Assembly (NCBI GenBank): GCA_002724925.1
Contig: PBQA01000013.1
Span: 1-64,000 of the forward strand
Source: Oceanospirillaceae bacterium
GTDB taxonomy: Bacteria > Pseudomonadota > Gammaproteobacteria > Pseudomonadales > Oceanobacteraceae
Direction of reading: 5' to 3'
Length of the DNA stretch: 64,000 bases
In this document: positions 38,304-50,754 of the stretch, one piece after another
Layout of the letters: each line of letters starts with the position of its first letter
How positions within the stretch are numbered: the stretch's first letter is position 1
The notes under the pieces: model-generated
Told to the model about the DNA's origin: nothing
Databases searched by the model: none
What the model saw: only the letters and a program-made list of their open reading frames with translations
Made by a program: the position numbers and the translations under genes

Positions 38304-39449
38304 TCAGAAGTAAAAATCGACGGTTGCGTAGAGAGCGTCGAAGTCGCCAGGACCTGTAGGGTTAAGATCTTCATCGAAGTATTGGTCTTGTACTTGTCCA
38401 TTACGGTCAACGTAACCGTCCTGAGTCAGGTATTCGAGGTATATCCAGCCCGGGCCATAGTCATAGCTCATACCCGGCGCAAAGGCGCGGACAGTATCAA
38501 CGTTACTGCCATCGGTATTAGGTTGGGCATAAGAAAGATCAGCATAGAACGACCAGTTGCCAGTGTTCAGGCCGACTTCCGCAGCATAGCGATCGTTCTT
38601 AGCATTTAGACCAGCCAAAGCTCCATCACCATCCGCATAGACATCACCAGCAGACTCTTCAGGTACATTACGCTCTGTGGTTATGTAAGAGGCTTTTGCC
38701 CAGAGACCGCCAACCTTGAGGGTATAATACAGGGCTGCAGCGTTGTGGTCGCCTGAAACTTCAGTAGCGCTGTATCCATCAGTTTCATTGCCTTCGAAGG
38801 CTTGTAGGCCGCCGCTCTGCGCTGACACGCCTACGGTCGCCATATCATTAATTGAGTAACTCAGATTACCCACGAAAGTCTGAACTTTGCGATAAGTCGC
38901 TTTGCTACCCCAATGACCGTTGTCGTCCATGGTGTCGGTGCTGGTGGACCAGTCATCTGCAAGGTATAAGGCAGCATCATAGTGTAGTGCGCCCAGTGTT
39001 TGGGATACTTTTACACCGACATCCATCTGATCGCCGTATCCAGCCAGCAGCATATCGCCCGGCCAGAAGTTGTAGGTTTTCCAGGCGAATGGCACCTGGC
39101 TTTTACCAATGGTGATCATAGGGCCATCTTCAAACTGGTAACCAACCCAGGCTTTGTGAATTCCAAACTGGCTACCGGTGCTGTTGTTGTTTGCGTCTGT
39201 AAAACTGCCCGGACCAATGCGGGTCTCCGCAGAGTAAGTCCATGGGGTATCAGGCACATTGCCGTCGGCGTAAAGAATCAGGGCTTCGCTGTCTATGACC
39301 CCCCAGGATTCCTGTTGTGCTTTATCATTTTGAGCGTACTGGTAGTTAAACCAAACTCCACCAGAGAGATTAGGGCTCGCGTGTGCGGCAGTTGAAAGTA
39401 TCGCGGCTGCGGTCAGCGCGGATACCTTAAAGGCAACAGACTTCGTCAT
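38304..39449 (-). CDS. Outer-membrane porin-like protein
   Basis: 381 residues from ATG 39449 (AGGAG seven bases upstream; the frame to 39524 has no ribosome site). A signal peptide MTKSVAFKVSALTAAAILSTAAHA is followed by alternating beta-strands rich in Tyr/Trp and ends DALYATVDFYF, the C-terminal aromatic strand used for BAM insertion. Acidic loops carry D/N-rich segments (FTDANNNSTG, STDTMDDNG). It resembles gammaproteobacterial trimeric or phosphate-selective-type porins, but the substrate cannot be read from sequence. Monocistronic, with its own terminator. Confidence 0.85.
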   Translation of the reverse strand: MTKSVAFKVSALTAAAILSTAAHASPNLSGGVWFNYQYAQNDKAQQESWGVIDSEALILYADGNVPDTPWTYSAETRIGPGSFTDANNNSTGSQFGIHKAWVGYQFEDGPMITIGKSQVPFAWKTYNFWPGDMLLAGYGDQMDVGVKVSQTLGALHYDAALYLADDWSTSTDTMDDNGHWGSKATYRKVQTFVGNLSYSINDMATVGVSAQSGGLQAFEGNETDGYSATEVSGDHNAAALYYTLKVGGLWAKASYITTERNVPEESAGDVYADGDGALAGLNAKNDRYAAEVGLNTGNWSFYADLSYAQPNTDGSNVDTVRAFAPGMSYDYGPGWIYLEYLTQDGYVDRNGQVQDQYFDEDLNPTGPGDFDALYATVDFYF

Positions 39450-39608
39450 GGATAGCTCCTGGCTAGCTGTGTTTATGATGGGATAATTATTAATTCCTGC
39501 TTTTTTGGCGCAGGACTTATACAAGTGTAGCAGTTTGTATAGAAAAATCAGGGGTTGAAAAGGAGATCGCCCATTATGTCCTGAAAAGATAGGGCGATCC
39601 GGGAAAGT

Positions 39609-40535
39609 CTATTTCAGGCGGGACACACCAAGCATGACCAGTGACATCCCCAGAACTGCGGCCCAGCCAAAGGGTTCACCGAGAAAGATAATCGCCATGA
39701 TGGTTGTCAGCACCGGGCCTATGGTTCCACTGACGCTGGCCTTTGCCGGGCCGATGCGTTTTATCGCACCACTGACCATGAATGATGGCACCACGGTGAC
39801 GAGTATTGCCAGAACCAGAGTACCTACCCAGCGTGTCGCATCCATTGCTGGCAAAGTAGCTCCCTCGGCAATACCGTAGTGAATCAGCGTAGCTAATGTT
39901 GCCGACCCCATCGAAATGCAGGTGAAGAACAAGCTGCCAAGCTCAGCGATACCGCGCTTGCTGAACAGAATGAACAGAGAGAACGACAGGGCGCTTCCCA
40001 GAATCAGCAGGGTGCCTTTCGTAATGTCAGCATCACTGGTACCCGGCGGCGCTATCTCAAGGTCATGGCCGTACATTACGCCCAGACCGGCGTAAGTCAG
40101 TACGAGTGCCGGAATCACAGAGCGTCCGACTTTTGCACCGAAGAAAATGGCGCCAAGAATCACGACCATACTGGGGTACGCATAGAGCATCAGTCGCTCG
40201 AGCTGGGCGCTGACGTATTCCAGCCCTGAAAGATCCAGTAAAGAGGCCATGTAGTAGCCCAGCAAACCGACGGCGGCCGCTCTCAACAGTGTTAGGCCGT
40301 CAGGCTTCGTCTCCATTTTTCTCCACAGATAGATCCCTATCACCAGATAGATGGGCAGTGCGATCAGCATACGCAGGCCCATAAGAGGAATGGCTGACAT
40401 GCCAAGGCTATACAGCCACTTGATGATGATGGGTTTTGTCGAGAACAGAAACGCGGCAGTAAAGGCAAGCGCTAAACCGTATTTCAGTTCCTTGTTGCTC
40501 AGGTTCTCGTCCTTAGCAGAGGGGCTGGCAGCCAT
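39609..40535 (-). CDS. EamA/DMT superfamily permease
   Basis: 308 residues, ten membrane segments in two EamA halves (first half around SALGMSAIPLMGLRML..., second around GSALSFSLFILFSKRG and PVLTTIMAIIFLGEPFGWAAVLGMSLVMLG). Family members export amino acids or other small metabolites. The substrate is unknown. Single gene on the minus strand, divergent from pyrG. Confidence 0.88.
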   Translation of the reverse strand: MAASPSAKDENLSNKELKYGLALAFTAAFLFSTKPIIIKWLYSLGMSAIPLMGLRMLIALPIYLVIGIYLWRKMETKPDGLTLLRAAAVGLLGYYMASLLDLSGLEYVSAQLERLMLYAYPSMVVILGAIFFGAKVGRSVIPALVLTYAGLGVMYGHDLEIAPPGTSDADITKGTLLILGSALSFSLFILFSKRGIAELGSLFFTCISMGSATLATLIHYGIAEGATLPAMDATRWVGTLVLAILVTVVPSFMVSGAIKRIGPAKASVSGTIGPVLTTIMAIIFLGEPFGWAAVLGMSLVMLGVSRLK

Positions 40536-42585
<2,050 letters not shown>

Positions 42586-42668
42586 GCAGATTTAAACGTT
42601 AAAACTTAAAATTTAATTGCCAAGGCCAGAAGATTAGAGCGTTAGCGAGGCCGGCAGAGGAAGGAAAC

Positions 42669-42721
42669 CATCGCCGCAAAAGCGCAGTTTACTGGAGTAA
42701 ATGAGCATTTTAAGGCGATGG
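42669..42721. repeat. Long imperfect hairpin in the pyrG-eno gap
   Basis: CCATCGCC (42669-42676) pairs with GGCGATGG (42714-42721). Inside, AAAA pairs with TTTT, then GC and CA pairs, and TTTACT-GG-AGTAAA (42688-42701) forms the tip. In total about 22 paired bases with small bulges. There is no T-run, so it is not a standard terminator; it may be an mRNA-processing or stability element or an extragenic repeat. Confidence 0.6.
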
Positions 42722-42748
42722 ATGACACAGCTCTGGCAACGCAGGTAG

Positions 42749-44074
<1,326 letters not shown>

Positions 44075-44087
44075 TACCTGCTGCGCT

Positions 44088-44297
44088 CGATGATACGGCG
44101 TTAAAATTTTCTGCGGGGTGCTCATGTACTACTTGTACACTCCGCTCCCCCAGAAAATTTTGCCTTGTCTCATCATCGCTCACTACGGTCTTACAAATCG
44201 CTAGTGCGCTCGGCTGAGCGTTGTTAAAAGTGCTTTCAGAATACTCATGTACAGCTTGTACACTCCGTTTCTTCAAGCACTTTTGCCTGGCTCAGCC
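44088..44297. repeat. Two tandem structured repeats with conserved core and divergent stems
   Basis: Unit 1 (44088-44178): outer stem CGATGAT/ATCATCG, middle stem AAAATTTTCTG (44103-44113)/CAGAAAATTTT (44151-44161), core CTCATGTACTACTTGTACAC. Unit 2 (44212-44297): outer stem GGCTGAGC/GCTCAGCC, middle stem AAAAGTGCTT (44226-44235)/AAGCACTTTT (44275-44284), core CTCATGTACAGCTTGTACAC. The cores are almost the same and both are followed by TCCG; the stems differ in sequence yet each remains perfectly self-complementary. That is the mark of selected structure, either RNA or cruciform DNA. Confidence 0.8.
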
Positions 44298-44378
44298 ATC
44301 GCTCCTGACGCTTTTTCTACCTGCTGAGCTCTTGCCGTGATTACTAACTTGCGACACCGTTTTGGTAGATTGAGTTTA

Positions 44379-44408
44379 AAAAACGCCGCTTTTTAGCGGC
44401 GTTTTTTG
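44379..44408 (+). terminator. Terminator downstream of eno
   Basis: AACGCCGCT (44382-44390), loop TTTT, AGCGGCGTT (44395-44403), then TTTTTG; A-rich on the left, so usable from both strands. Confidence 0.9.
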
Positions 44409-44516
44409 TGTGTATGCTTGCAGATAGATACTTTTATTTCTTGGCATATTTGGGCAGTCTTACGCTAAAGGTTCTGCCGAAGCGGGCGTTGTAAAGATAA
44501 GTGACAGGGAGGTGTC

Positions 44517-44972
44517 ATGGATTTAACGATAGGTAAAAACAGTGGGAAGTTTAAGGTTCGAGCTGATAGTTTAAGAAAACTTCATTCGTACTTGTCTCTG
44601 TATCTCAAGCGGCTTAAATATACGATTGAAGATTCAGAGGTAGATGAGGCCCGAATGGTTATTCGTGCGGCAAGAGGCTCAAAACTCTTTCATGCTCTAC
44701 TGGATTTCGCGCAGGGCTACAGCCCAGTTCCCGATCTTTTTGACTGGGCTCTTCGCGTACAGCTACTGATAAGGGTCTATCCATCTCCCGACGGCGATGG
44801 CTATATGTTGCTTCTAACATGCGAGCCAGCCTGCAATGAAATTTTTCCAATGCAGGATTACTTAACAGGTAATTTCGATGACGATGATGAAGAGCCATCC
44901 GATAGTAGCAAGTTAAAGAAAGCCTTTGAGGAATTCGCAGGGGTAGTACTGGAGTCTTCTTACGCTCGTTGA
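44517..44972 (+). CDS. Hypothetical protein, 151 residues
   Basis: Starts ATG 44517 after GGGAGG (44507-44512 region). It is soluble, with a basic N-terminal half (FKVRADSLRKLHSYLSLYLKRLKY) and an acidic patch near residue 122 (NFDDDDEEPSDSS) followed by a helix. No family recognised. It stands alone between the eno terminator and the broken diguanylate cyclase gene, and its composition is AT-richer than eno. Good ribosome site and codon pattern support it as a real gene. Confidence 0.7.
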   Translation: MDLTIGKNSGKFKVRADSLRKLHSYLSLYLKRLKYTIEDSEVDEARMVIRAARGSKLFHALLDFAQGYSPVPDLFDWALRVQLLIRVYPSPDGDGYMLLLTCEPACNEIFPMQDYLTGNFDDDDEEPSDSSKLKKAFEEFAGVVLESSYAR

Positions 44973-45037
44973 CTTGTTGAGTGATTGGCTTCAGCTTCGG
45001 TTTGATAATAAGTTTGTAAAAATTTTCTATGAAGTGG

Positions 45038-46210
45038 TTACGCCGTAACCACTTTGTTCCGTCCGGTTTCCTTCGCTTCGTACAATGCTTTATCTGCTGC
45101 TTTCAGCAGGTCTTCCATGTTATTTATATCCGTTGATGGGAAGCAGGCCACGCCAAAGCTGGCGGTGACTTCGATACTGTTGCCGTCGACAATGACGTTC
45201 ATGTCGCTGATTTTTCGGCGGATTCTCTCTGCTATTTGTGCTGCGCGCCTGGTGCTGGTGCCTGGCAATAGCATGGCAAACTCTTCGCCGCCGTAGCGTC
45301 CGACTTCATCCGTTTGGCGTGCATTTCTCATCATGACCTTAGAGGCAGCAATTAATACCTGGTCGCCGGCGTGGTGGCCCTAGGTATCGTTGATCTGCTT
45401 GAAATGATCAAGGTCGATCATGATGCAGGAAAGCGATGGCGAAGTTGGCAGTGTTTGCTCTCGTGTTCGGGCAATTTCTTCCTGCCCACGGTTGATAAAG
45501 AAGTTGCGATTAGACAAGCGCGTCAGTCCGTCGGTTGTCGACATTTCAAGGTAGAGGCTCTCGCGTTCTGTCCAGCGTTTCATCGCTAGAATGCAGAGGT
45601 ACACCAGGAAGCCCAGAATCGCCACGATAATGTCTCTGACGATCAGCCAGCCAACGAGGGGGCGGCCGTCGGGTGTCGTCATGGGTTGAATCAGTAACGG
45701 CGCGTGGGGCAACGAATACATATGGTCGGTGATTCCCATCGCAATAAGCACGGGCACCACGATCCAGTATGACTTACGAATTTTATTCACGCTGGCCAGC
45801 GTCCCGGTAATATTTACTCCAAGAAAAATCAGCAATAAGCCTTCACTGAAATGACTGCCGGTAAGGTACGAACTGACAAGAACCGTGATGATATAGCTGG
45901 CAATAATAATATTTTCAAAAATGGGCCAGTCGTCGCTGTGTTTACGTTTTGAGGTAGCAATAAGAATCATGCCGGTAAGCAGCAGAATATGCAGGCCATA
46001 GAGCCAAAGCAGACCGGGAACGTAGGTCTGATTGATATGCTCGGGAGCGAAAAGATCAGTCACAAGTAAGGCCGAACCAAAACCGACCGGAGCGAGTAGC
46101 ACCAGTGCAGCAAGGAGAATAAACCGGTCTACGGCTCTCCAGTCCATCGGGTTGGGAATGCATTGCAGAGTCAGTTTCTGCATACAGCGCATTTTCATTA
46201 CTTTATCCAT
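45038..46210 (-). pseudogene. Diguanylate cyclase interrupted by an amber codon
   Basis: The frame codes an N-terminal membrane sensor of about six segments (from roughly residue 25 to 205), then a GGDEF domain with GRYGGEEFAMLLPG. An in-frame TAG at 45380-45382 stands where the intact neighbour has TGG (HFKQINDTWGHHAGD there, HFKQINDT-stop-GHHAGD here). Reading on past the stop continues the domain to ...ALYEAKETGRNKVVTA. A truncated product would lack the GGEEF active site. Start taken as ATG 46210; an upstream GTG at 46228 is possible. It is a tandem paralogue of the gene at 46371-47558. Confidence 0.88.
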
Positions 46211-46370
46211 CTGGCATTGGTCTCCCACGCTTTGGGGTACCGACCCTGGTACTCATTCAATGCCTTATTGATAGCACTTCAGGTTACTCTCTGGCGTAAC
46301 CAGCCTCTCAGTTCGTGACATCATGTTTTAGGGGGGACGAAATTTGTGACGCAATTATCGATAGTTGGTG

Positions 46371-47558
46371 TCAGTTTCTTGTGGTTTCGGCGGGAGATTG
46401 CGCGGCGACCACCTGATTCCTTCCGCTGTCTTTGGCTTCGTAGAGTGCCTTATCCGCCGTTTTCAGAAGGTCGCTCATCGCTTCAACATCTGGCGATGGG
46501 TAGCAGGCGACACCGAAACTCGCGGTGACATCAATCTTCTGACCCTCGACCTCTACATTCATACTGCTTATCCGTTTGCGAATACGTTCTGCGATCAGTT
46601 TGGCCTGCAATAGAGTGGTACCCGGCAGCAGAACTGCAAACTCTTCTCCGCCATAGCGGCCGACTTCATCGTTGGGTCGGGCGCTGTCCATCATTACTTT
46701 TGAGGCTGCAACCAGCACTTCGTCGCCGGCATGGTGTCCCCAGGTATCGTTAATCTGTTTAAAATGGTCGAGGTCAATCATGATGCATGACAGAGGCGGC
46801 ATGGCATCAGAAGCTCGCGCCCGACGGATTTCTTCCTGCCCTCTGCTGATGAGCGAGTTCCGGTTTGAAAGGCGGGTCAGGCCGTCGATCGTCGACATTT
46901 CGAGGTAGAGGCTTTCACGCTCGGTCCAGCGCTTCATAGCAAGTATGCAGAGGTAGAGAAGTGGTGCAAGTATCACGGCGACGGTCATTCGTACCATCAT
47001 CCAGCCTCCGAGAGGGCGACCGTCTTCGGCGTAGGGCGAGCGCTCCATTAACATGGCATACGGTATGGCCTCGCTGTAATCGAGTGCTGCCATCGCGACG
47101 AGAATCGGTACAACGATCCAGAAGCAGAATTTAATTTTATTCACGTCGGCCAGCGTGCAGGTGATGATGACACCAAGGAATATGATCAACAGAGCCTCAG
47201 ACAGATGAGTTCCCGTCAGGTACCCCGTGGTCATCACAGTCACCAGAAAGCTACTTATGATTGCATTCTCAAACAACGGCCAGTCATGCGTGTACTTTCT
47301 CAGTTTAATAGCAGTGAGGATGAAACTTGCCATCACCGCAATATGTAACACATACAAAACACTGAGCATGGTCACCAGTGTCTGGTTCAGCCACTCAGGA
47401 GCAAGAATGTTGGTCGCCCACATACTGACACCAAAAGACAGTGGCGCGAGAAGCACCAGACAAGCGAGAAGGATAAAACGATCAATGGCTTTCCAGTCCA
47501 TCGGATTCGAAATCGCAGTCCGGCCGAGATCCTTCAATGTGTTTGAATCGGTAGTCAT
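46371..47558 (-). CDS. Membrane-bound diguanylate cyclase
   Basis: 395 residues. About six membrane segments fill residues 25-215 in a MASE-like sensor, followed by a linker KRWTERESLYLEMSTIDGLTRLSNRN and a GGDEF domain with the active motif GRYGGEEFAVLLPG and the ribose/metal region IDLDHFKQINDTWGH. It makes cyclic di-GMP. No RxxD inhibitory site is evident before the GGEEF motif (residues there are NDEVGRYGGEEF). The signal sensed is unknown. It is the intact copy of a tandem pair. Confidence 0.93.
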   Translation of the reverse strand: MTTDSNTLKDLGRTAISNPMDWKAIDRFILLACLVLLAPLSFGVSMWATNILAPEWLNQTLVTMLSVLYVLHIAVMASFILTAIKLRKYTHDWPLFENAIISSFLVTVMTTGYLTGTHLSEALLIIFLGVIITCTLADVNKIKFCFWIVVPILVAMAALDYSEAIPYAMLMERSPYAEDGRPLGGWMMVRMTVAVILAPLLYLCILAMKRWTERESLYLEMSTIDGLTRLSNRNSLISRGQEEIRRARASDAMPPLSCIMIDLDHFKQINDTWGHHAGDEVLVAASKVMMDSARPNDEVGRYGGEEFAVLLPGTTLLQAKLIAERIRKRISSMNVEVEGQKIDVTASFGVACYPSPDVEAMSDLLKTADKALYEAKDSGRNQVVAAQSPAETTRN

Positions 47559-47712
47559 AGTGGTGTCTGTTATTCAGGTGATTTAATACTAGTCCAAGGC
47601 GTCCTGTTTGACCAAGTAACGAGACTGGAAAGCACAGAAAGCGGTGTCTGCTTTGATGTGCGCCAACGGATTGTCTGGTAAATTGACCGAAAGCCTGTAG
47701 CCGGATTCCCAT

Positions 47713-48186
47713 ATGTTGTTTGAACACAAGAACGAAGAACTCTTCACGCTTAATCGTAGTGATGCAGAGCAGCCGCTGTCGTCGTATGCCTTGTTTAGCT
47801 TTGAGCTGGATGGCGCAGAATGGCCGAGTGTTGAGCACTATTATCAGGCGATGAAGTTTGAAGACGAGGTACATCGGGAGAAGATCCGACAGGCCAGCAG
47901 CGCAGAAGAAGCAGCAAAGCTCGGTAAGAGTCGTAAGCCGAAGCGACGTAAAGACTGGAAGAAGACCAGTACGGTAGTTATGACCCGCGGCACCTATATT
48001 AAGTGTCGCACTCATCCTGATATTGCCGAACAGCTGTTAGATACAGGGGAACTGAGAATCGCTGAACTGAGCGGTTACGATTATTTCTGGGGCAGTGGTC
48101 GCGATATGCGCGGAAAGAACAACTTCGGAAAAGTGCTCATGGGAGTGAGAGATAAGTTGCGCTCTGAGCGGGAGCAGGGCGCGTAA
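47713..48186 (+). CDS. NADAR domain protein (YbiA-like)
   Basis: 157 residues. Typical NADAR patterns are LSSYALFSFELDGAEWPSVEHYYQAMKF and, near the end, YDYFWGSGRDMRGKNNFGKVLMGVRDKL. Known members are N-glycosidases; YbiA acts on early riboflavin intermediates and others remove ADP-ribose from nucleic acids. It stands alone on the plus strand next to diguanylate cyclases and pirin; context gives no hint which role applies. Confidence 0.88.
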   Translation: MLFEHKNEELFTLNRSDAEQPLSSYALFSFELDGAEWPSVEHYYQAMKFEDEVHREKIRQASSAEEAAKLGKSRKPKRRKDWKKTSTVVMTRGTYIKCRTHPDIAEQLLDTGELRIAELSGYDYFWGSGRDMRGKNNFGKVLMGVRDKLRSEREQGA

Positions 48187-48213
48187 ACCTTCCTGCTTCC
48201 GTTTGGCCTCTCA

Positions 48214-49065
48214 TCAGGGCAGTGGCGTAAATTCATGATTGTCTCCGGGAATATCCGGGAACCGCTGCTCTTGCCAGTCGCGTTTGGCCTGCTCAATCCG
48301 CTCTTTGCTGAACGACACAAAATTCCAATACATATGTGGGTGCTGAGGCCAGTGTTCGCCACCCAGAAATACAGCACGAGCAAATGCCTTGCTGGATACC
48401 GAGGCTTCGGCAGACAGAAGTATAAAGTCTCCTGTCTTATAGCATTCGGAGTCCACGAGTATTTCCCCCTCGATCACGTACAGTGCGCATTCCTGATCTG
48501 GGTTCGGGCGCTCAAAACTGCTATCTGCACTAAAAATGACATCAAGGAAGAACATCGGTGAGAAGGTGCGAATGGGAGAGGTCATTCCCAAAGCATCACC
48601 GGCGATCAGTCTCGCAAAAACACCTTCTTTGTTGAATTGCGGTAGCTGGCACTTCTTATGGTGGCTGAAAGCAGGATCAATCTCAGCAAACTTTTCGGGC
48701 AACGCGACCCAGCATTGCAGCCCATTAAGTGCATGGTTACTGGCTTTAGTTTCATGCGTTTCGCGTTCGGAGTGAACAATGCCTCTCCCTGCCGTCATCC
48801 AGTTTACGTCTCCGGGCAGGATCTCCACGTTGTTGCCGAGACTATCCCGGTGCAGTATCGAGCCTTCTGTCAGGTAGGTCAGCGTCGCCAGCCCGATATG
48901 CGGGTGAGGCCTGACATCGACACCCTCGCCAGCCGCGAAGTGCGCTGGCCCCATGTGATCCAGAAAAACGAATGGGCCAACCATACGTTTCTCTGCGTGC
49001 GGCAGGATACGAGTCACGCTGAAGCCATCAAGGTCTTTCGTTTTACCTTTCAGAAGGGTGCTCAT
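48214..49065 (-). CDS. Pirin family protein
   Basis: 283 residues of bicupin type. Metal-binding histidines lie in VRPHPHIGLATLTYLTEGSILHRDS with Glu in HSERE. Bacterial pirins include quercetin dioxygenases (YhhW) and regulators of pyruvate metabolism. It is divergent from the thioesterase gene at 49169. The specific role is not readable. Confidence 0.92.
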   Translation of the reverse strand: MSTLLKGKTKDLDGFSVTRILPHAEKRMVGPFVFLDHMGPAHFAAGEGVDVRPHPHIGLATLTYLTEGSILHRDSLGNNVEILPGDVNWMTAGRGIVHSERETHETKASNHALNGLQCWVALPEKFAEIDPAFSHHKKCQLPQFNKEGVFARLIAGDALGMTSPIRTFSPMFFLDVIFSADSSFERPNPDQECALYVIEGEILVDSECYKTGDFILLSAEASVSSKAFARAVFLGGEHWPQHPHMYWNFVSFSKERIEQAKRDWQEQRFPDIPGDNHEFTPLP

Positions 49066-49168
49066 GGTGGTGCCTCCGTGGTTTCAATGGCTTCTATCCT
49101 AAAGCTATGATGTAACTGGCACCAGTCATAGAAGAAGGCTGGTACATAGTGTTCAGAGAGGTAGAAAT

Positions 49169-49576
49169 ATGGCGAGCAAAACAGAGCTGGAGCATTTCTT
49201 TGCAACGGAATTTCCGCAGGCAGACTTTGTGATCGAGGAGTTGGGCAGCCGTTCGGCCACGATTCGAAAGTGTATTACCGAGGCGCACCTCAGGCCTGGA
49301 GGTACCGTGTCAGGGCCTGTGCTGATGGAAGTTGCCGATGCCGCTTTGTATGTCGCCATACTGGCCGAGCTTGGATTGGTTGCGATGGCAGTAACGACCA
49401 GCCTTAATTTTAACTTCTTGCGCAAGCCAGATTCCAACAGAGACATCATCGCAGAGTGCACCCTGATGAAAGTCGGTAAGGCCCTGGTGGTAGGGGAAGT
49501 CTCTATGTACTCCGAAGGTGATCAGGAACCCGTCGCACATGCCGTAGGTAGTTACGCAATTCCACCTCGGAATTGA
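49169..49576 (+). CDS. PaaI-type hotdog-fold thioesterase
   Basis: 135 residues, one hotdog domain. The pattern LRPGGTVSGPVLMEVADAALYVAILAE corresponds to the PaaI catalytic helix (Asp in VADAA), and VTTSLNFNFLRKP to the central strand. Members hydrolyse acyl-CoA thioesters. The acyl chain is unknown. Confidence 0.88.
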   Translation: MASKTELEHFFATEFPQADFVIEELGSRSATIRKCITEAHLRPGGTVSGPVLMEVADAALYVAILAELGLVAMAVTTSLNFNFLRKPDSNRDIIAECTLMKVGKALVVGEVSMYSEGDQEPVAHAVGSYAIPPRN

Positions 49577-49666
49577 GTCTCAACTCTGGCCTGTATTGAT
49601 TGATTTAATAGGCCAATCGTTTATCCTGTCGGCCAAATAAAGGAACTGCATTGCTAAGGAAGCTTG

Positions 49667-50728
49667 ATGGCCGCTGTACCCCTCTCAAATTACCTCGTTT
49701 ATTCGTCGGAAGCTAAAGAAGGCGTTGGGCGTGCTGTGTATATTGACCCTTCCCTCATAGCGACATTTACTGAATGTGTCGACCCGACCTGTGAAGTCGG
49801 ACGAAATGTCGCGATTCAGATTCAGCAGCAGTTATCATCTACTGCAGGTGGCGTGAAGTCGGGTCAGTCAGTTGGAGATGCTGCTGAGTTTTATTCTGAT
49901 ATCGGTAGTATCGACCAGCGATGTGTTCGGGTGTTTTATCGCATTCTGCAGGTCGAAAGTACTGAAAACAGCCGGGGCCCTGGAGTATATATCCATGACA
50001 TCAAGCGGTTTCAGAATAACTCTGCGGGTACTGGTATTGGACTCTTCCGGATGAACCACGAAGCTGGTAGCTGGCGGGGGGCTGCTGAGCCACAAGGAAC
50101 GTTGTCTACGAATATCTTAAGAATGGGGTCGCAGGCAACGAGTTCAGGCTTGATGGAATTAGATGAATTAGCGGACGAGTTGCTAGAGGCTAGTTCTCAA
50201 GCAACATATAAGACCGACTTTAATCTCTATCACTGCCCTTTAGCTATCGTAAATAACGGCAAAGAATATGACACTCCGGAAAAGCGATTTAAGATCTTAA
50301 GTCCTGAAGATCTTACTGATATCCTGACAAAAACTGTCAATATAAATCGCTGGGATAGTAAAAGCGTTGCTCAGAAGTCATATACCGTATATTGCTACGC
50401 TGATGCTTCTAAGCTATTGCAGGGTGCTCTTGAAAGGCTGGGTAGAGCGGGGAATGTATCGCTTTCAAAGTTTACCTTTGAAATTATTGCACCTCACAGC
50501 CCGTATAGTCAGCTAGAGAAGTTAGTACAGGATCTTGGCGGGATTGCGAACCTGAATAGCAGCTATGAAACAGCACCTTCCAGTATTTATCAAAGGTTCG
50601 ATACTGGTTCGACAAGTGAAGATACAATTACCGCTTTTAATAAGTATCGTGAGTTAAAAAAGAAAACCCCAAATATTACCTTTTCTGAGTTATGGCGTGG
50701 GCTTGGTGGGGTTTTGGCGCTCAACTAA
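49667..50728 (+). CDS. Hypothetical protein A of an unknown three-gene unit
   Basis: 353 residues from ATG 49667 with AAGGA (49656-49660) six bases upstream. Soluble, no signal peptide or membrane segment. Visible features are SSEAKEGVGRAVYIDP near the start, GVYIHDIKRFQNNSAG and FRMNHEAGSWRG in the middle, and IAPHSPYSQLEKLVQDLG toward the C-terminus. Family not recognised. It begins after the thioesterase with its own ribosome site and is followed 26 bases later by gene B on the same strand. The three genes are probably one operon. Confidence 0.75.
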   Translation: MAAVPLSNYLVYSSEAKEGVGRAVYIDPSLIATFTECVDPTCEVGRNVAIQIQQQLSSTAGGVKSGQSVGDAAEFYSDIGSIDQRCVRVFYRILQVESTENSRGPGVYIHDIKRFQNNSAGTGIGLFRMNHEAGSWRGAAEPQGTLSTNILRMGSQATSSGLMELDELADELLEASSQATYKTDFNLYHCPLAIVNNGKEYDTPEKRFKILSPEDLTDILTKTVNINRWDSKSVAQKSYTVYCYADASKLLQGALERLGRAGNVSLSKFTFEIIAPHSPYSQLEKLVQDLGGIANLNSSYETAPSSIYQRFDTGSTSEDTITAFNKYRELKKKTPNITFSELWRGLGGVLALN

Positions 50729-50754
50729 CTGCCTGAGATAAAGGAACGATATTT

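Noticed and set aside
44088-44297. CRISPR-like array after eno
   Set aside because: Only two units, no constant repeat with unique spacers; the units are hairpins with different arms and a shared core.
45038-45334. Separate small GGDEF gene
   Set aside because: It is the 3' half of the broken cyclase; the frame is continuous except for one TAG, and its first Met has no ribosome site.
45380-45382. Amber codon as programmed recoding
   Set aside because: The intact paralogue has Trp (TGG) at the same place, so a point mutation explains it more simply.
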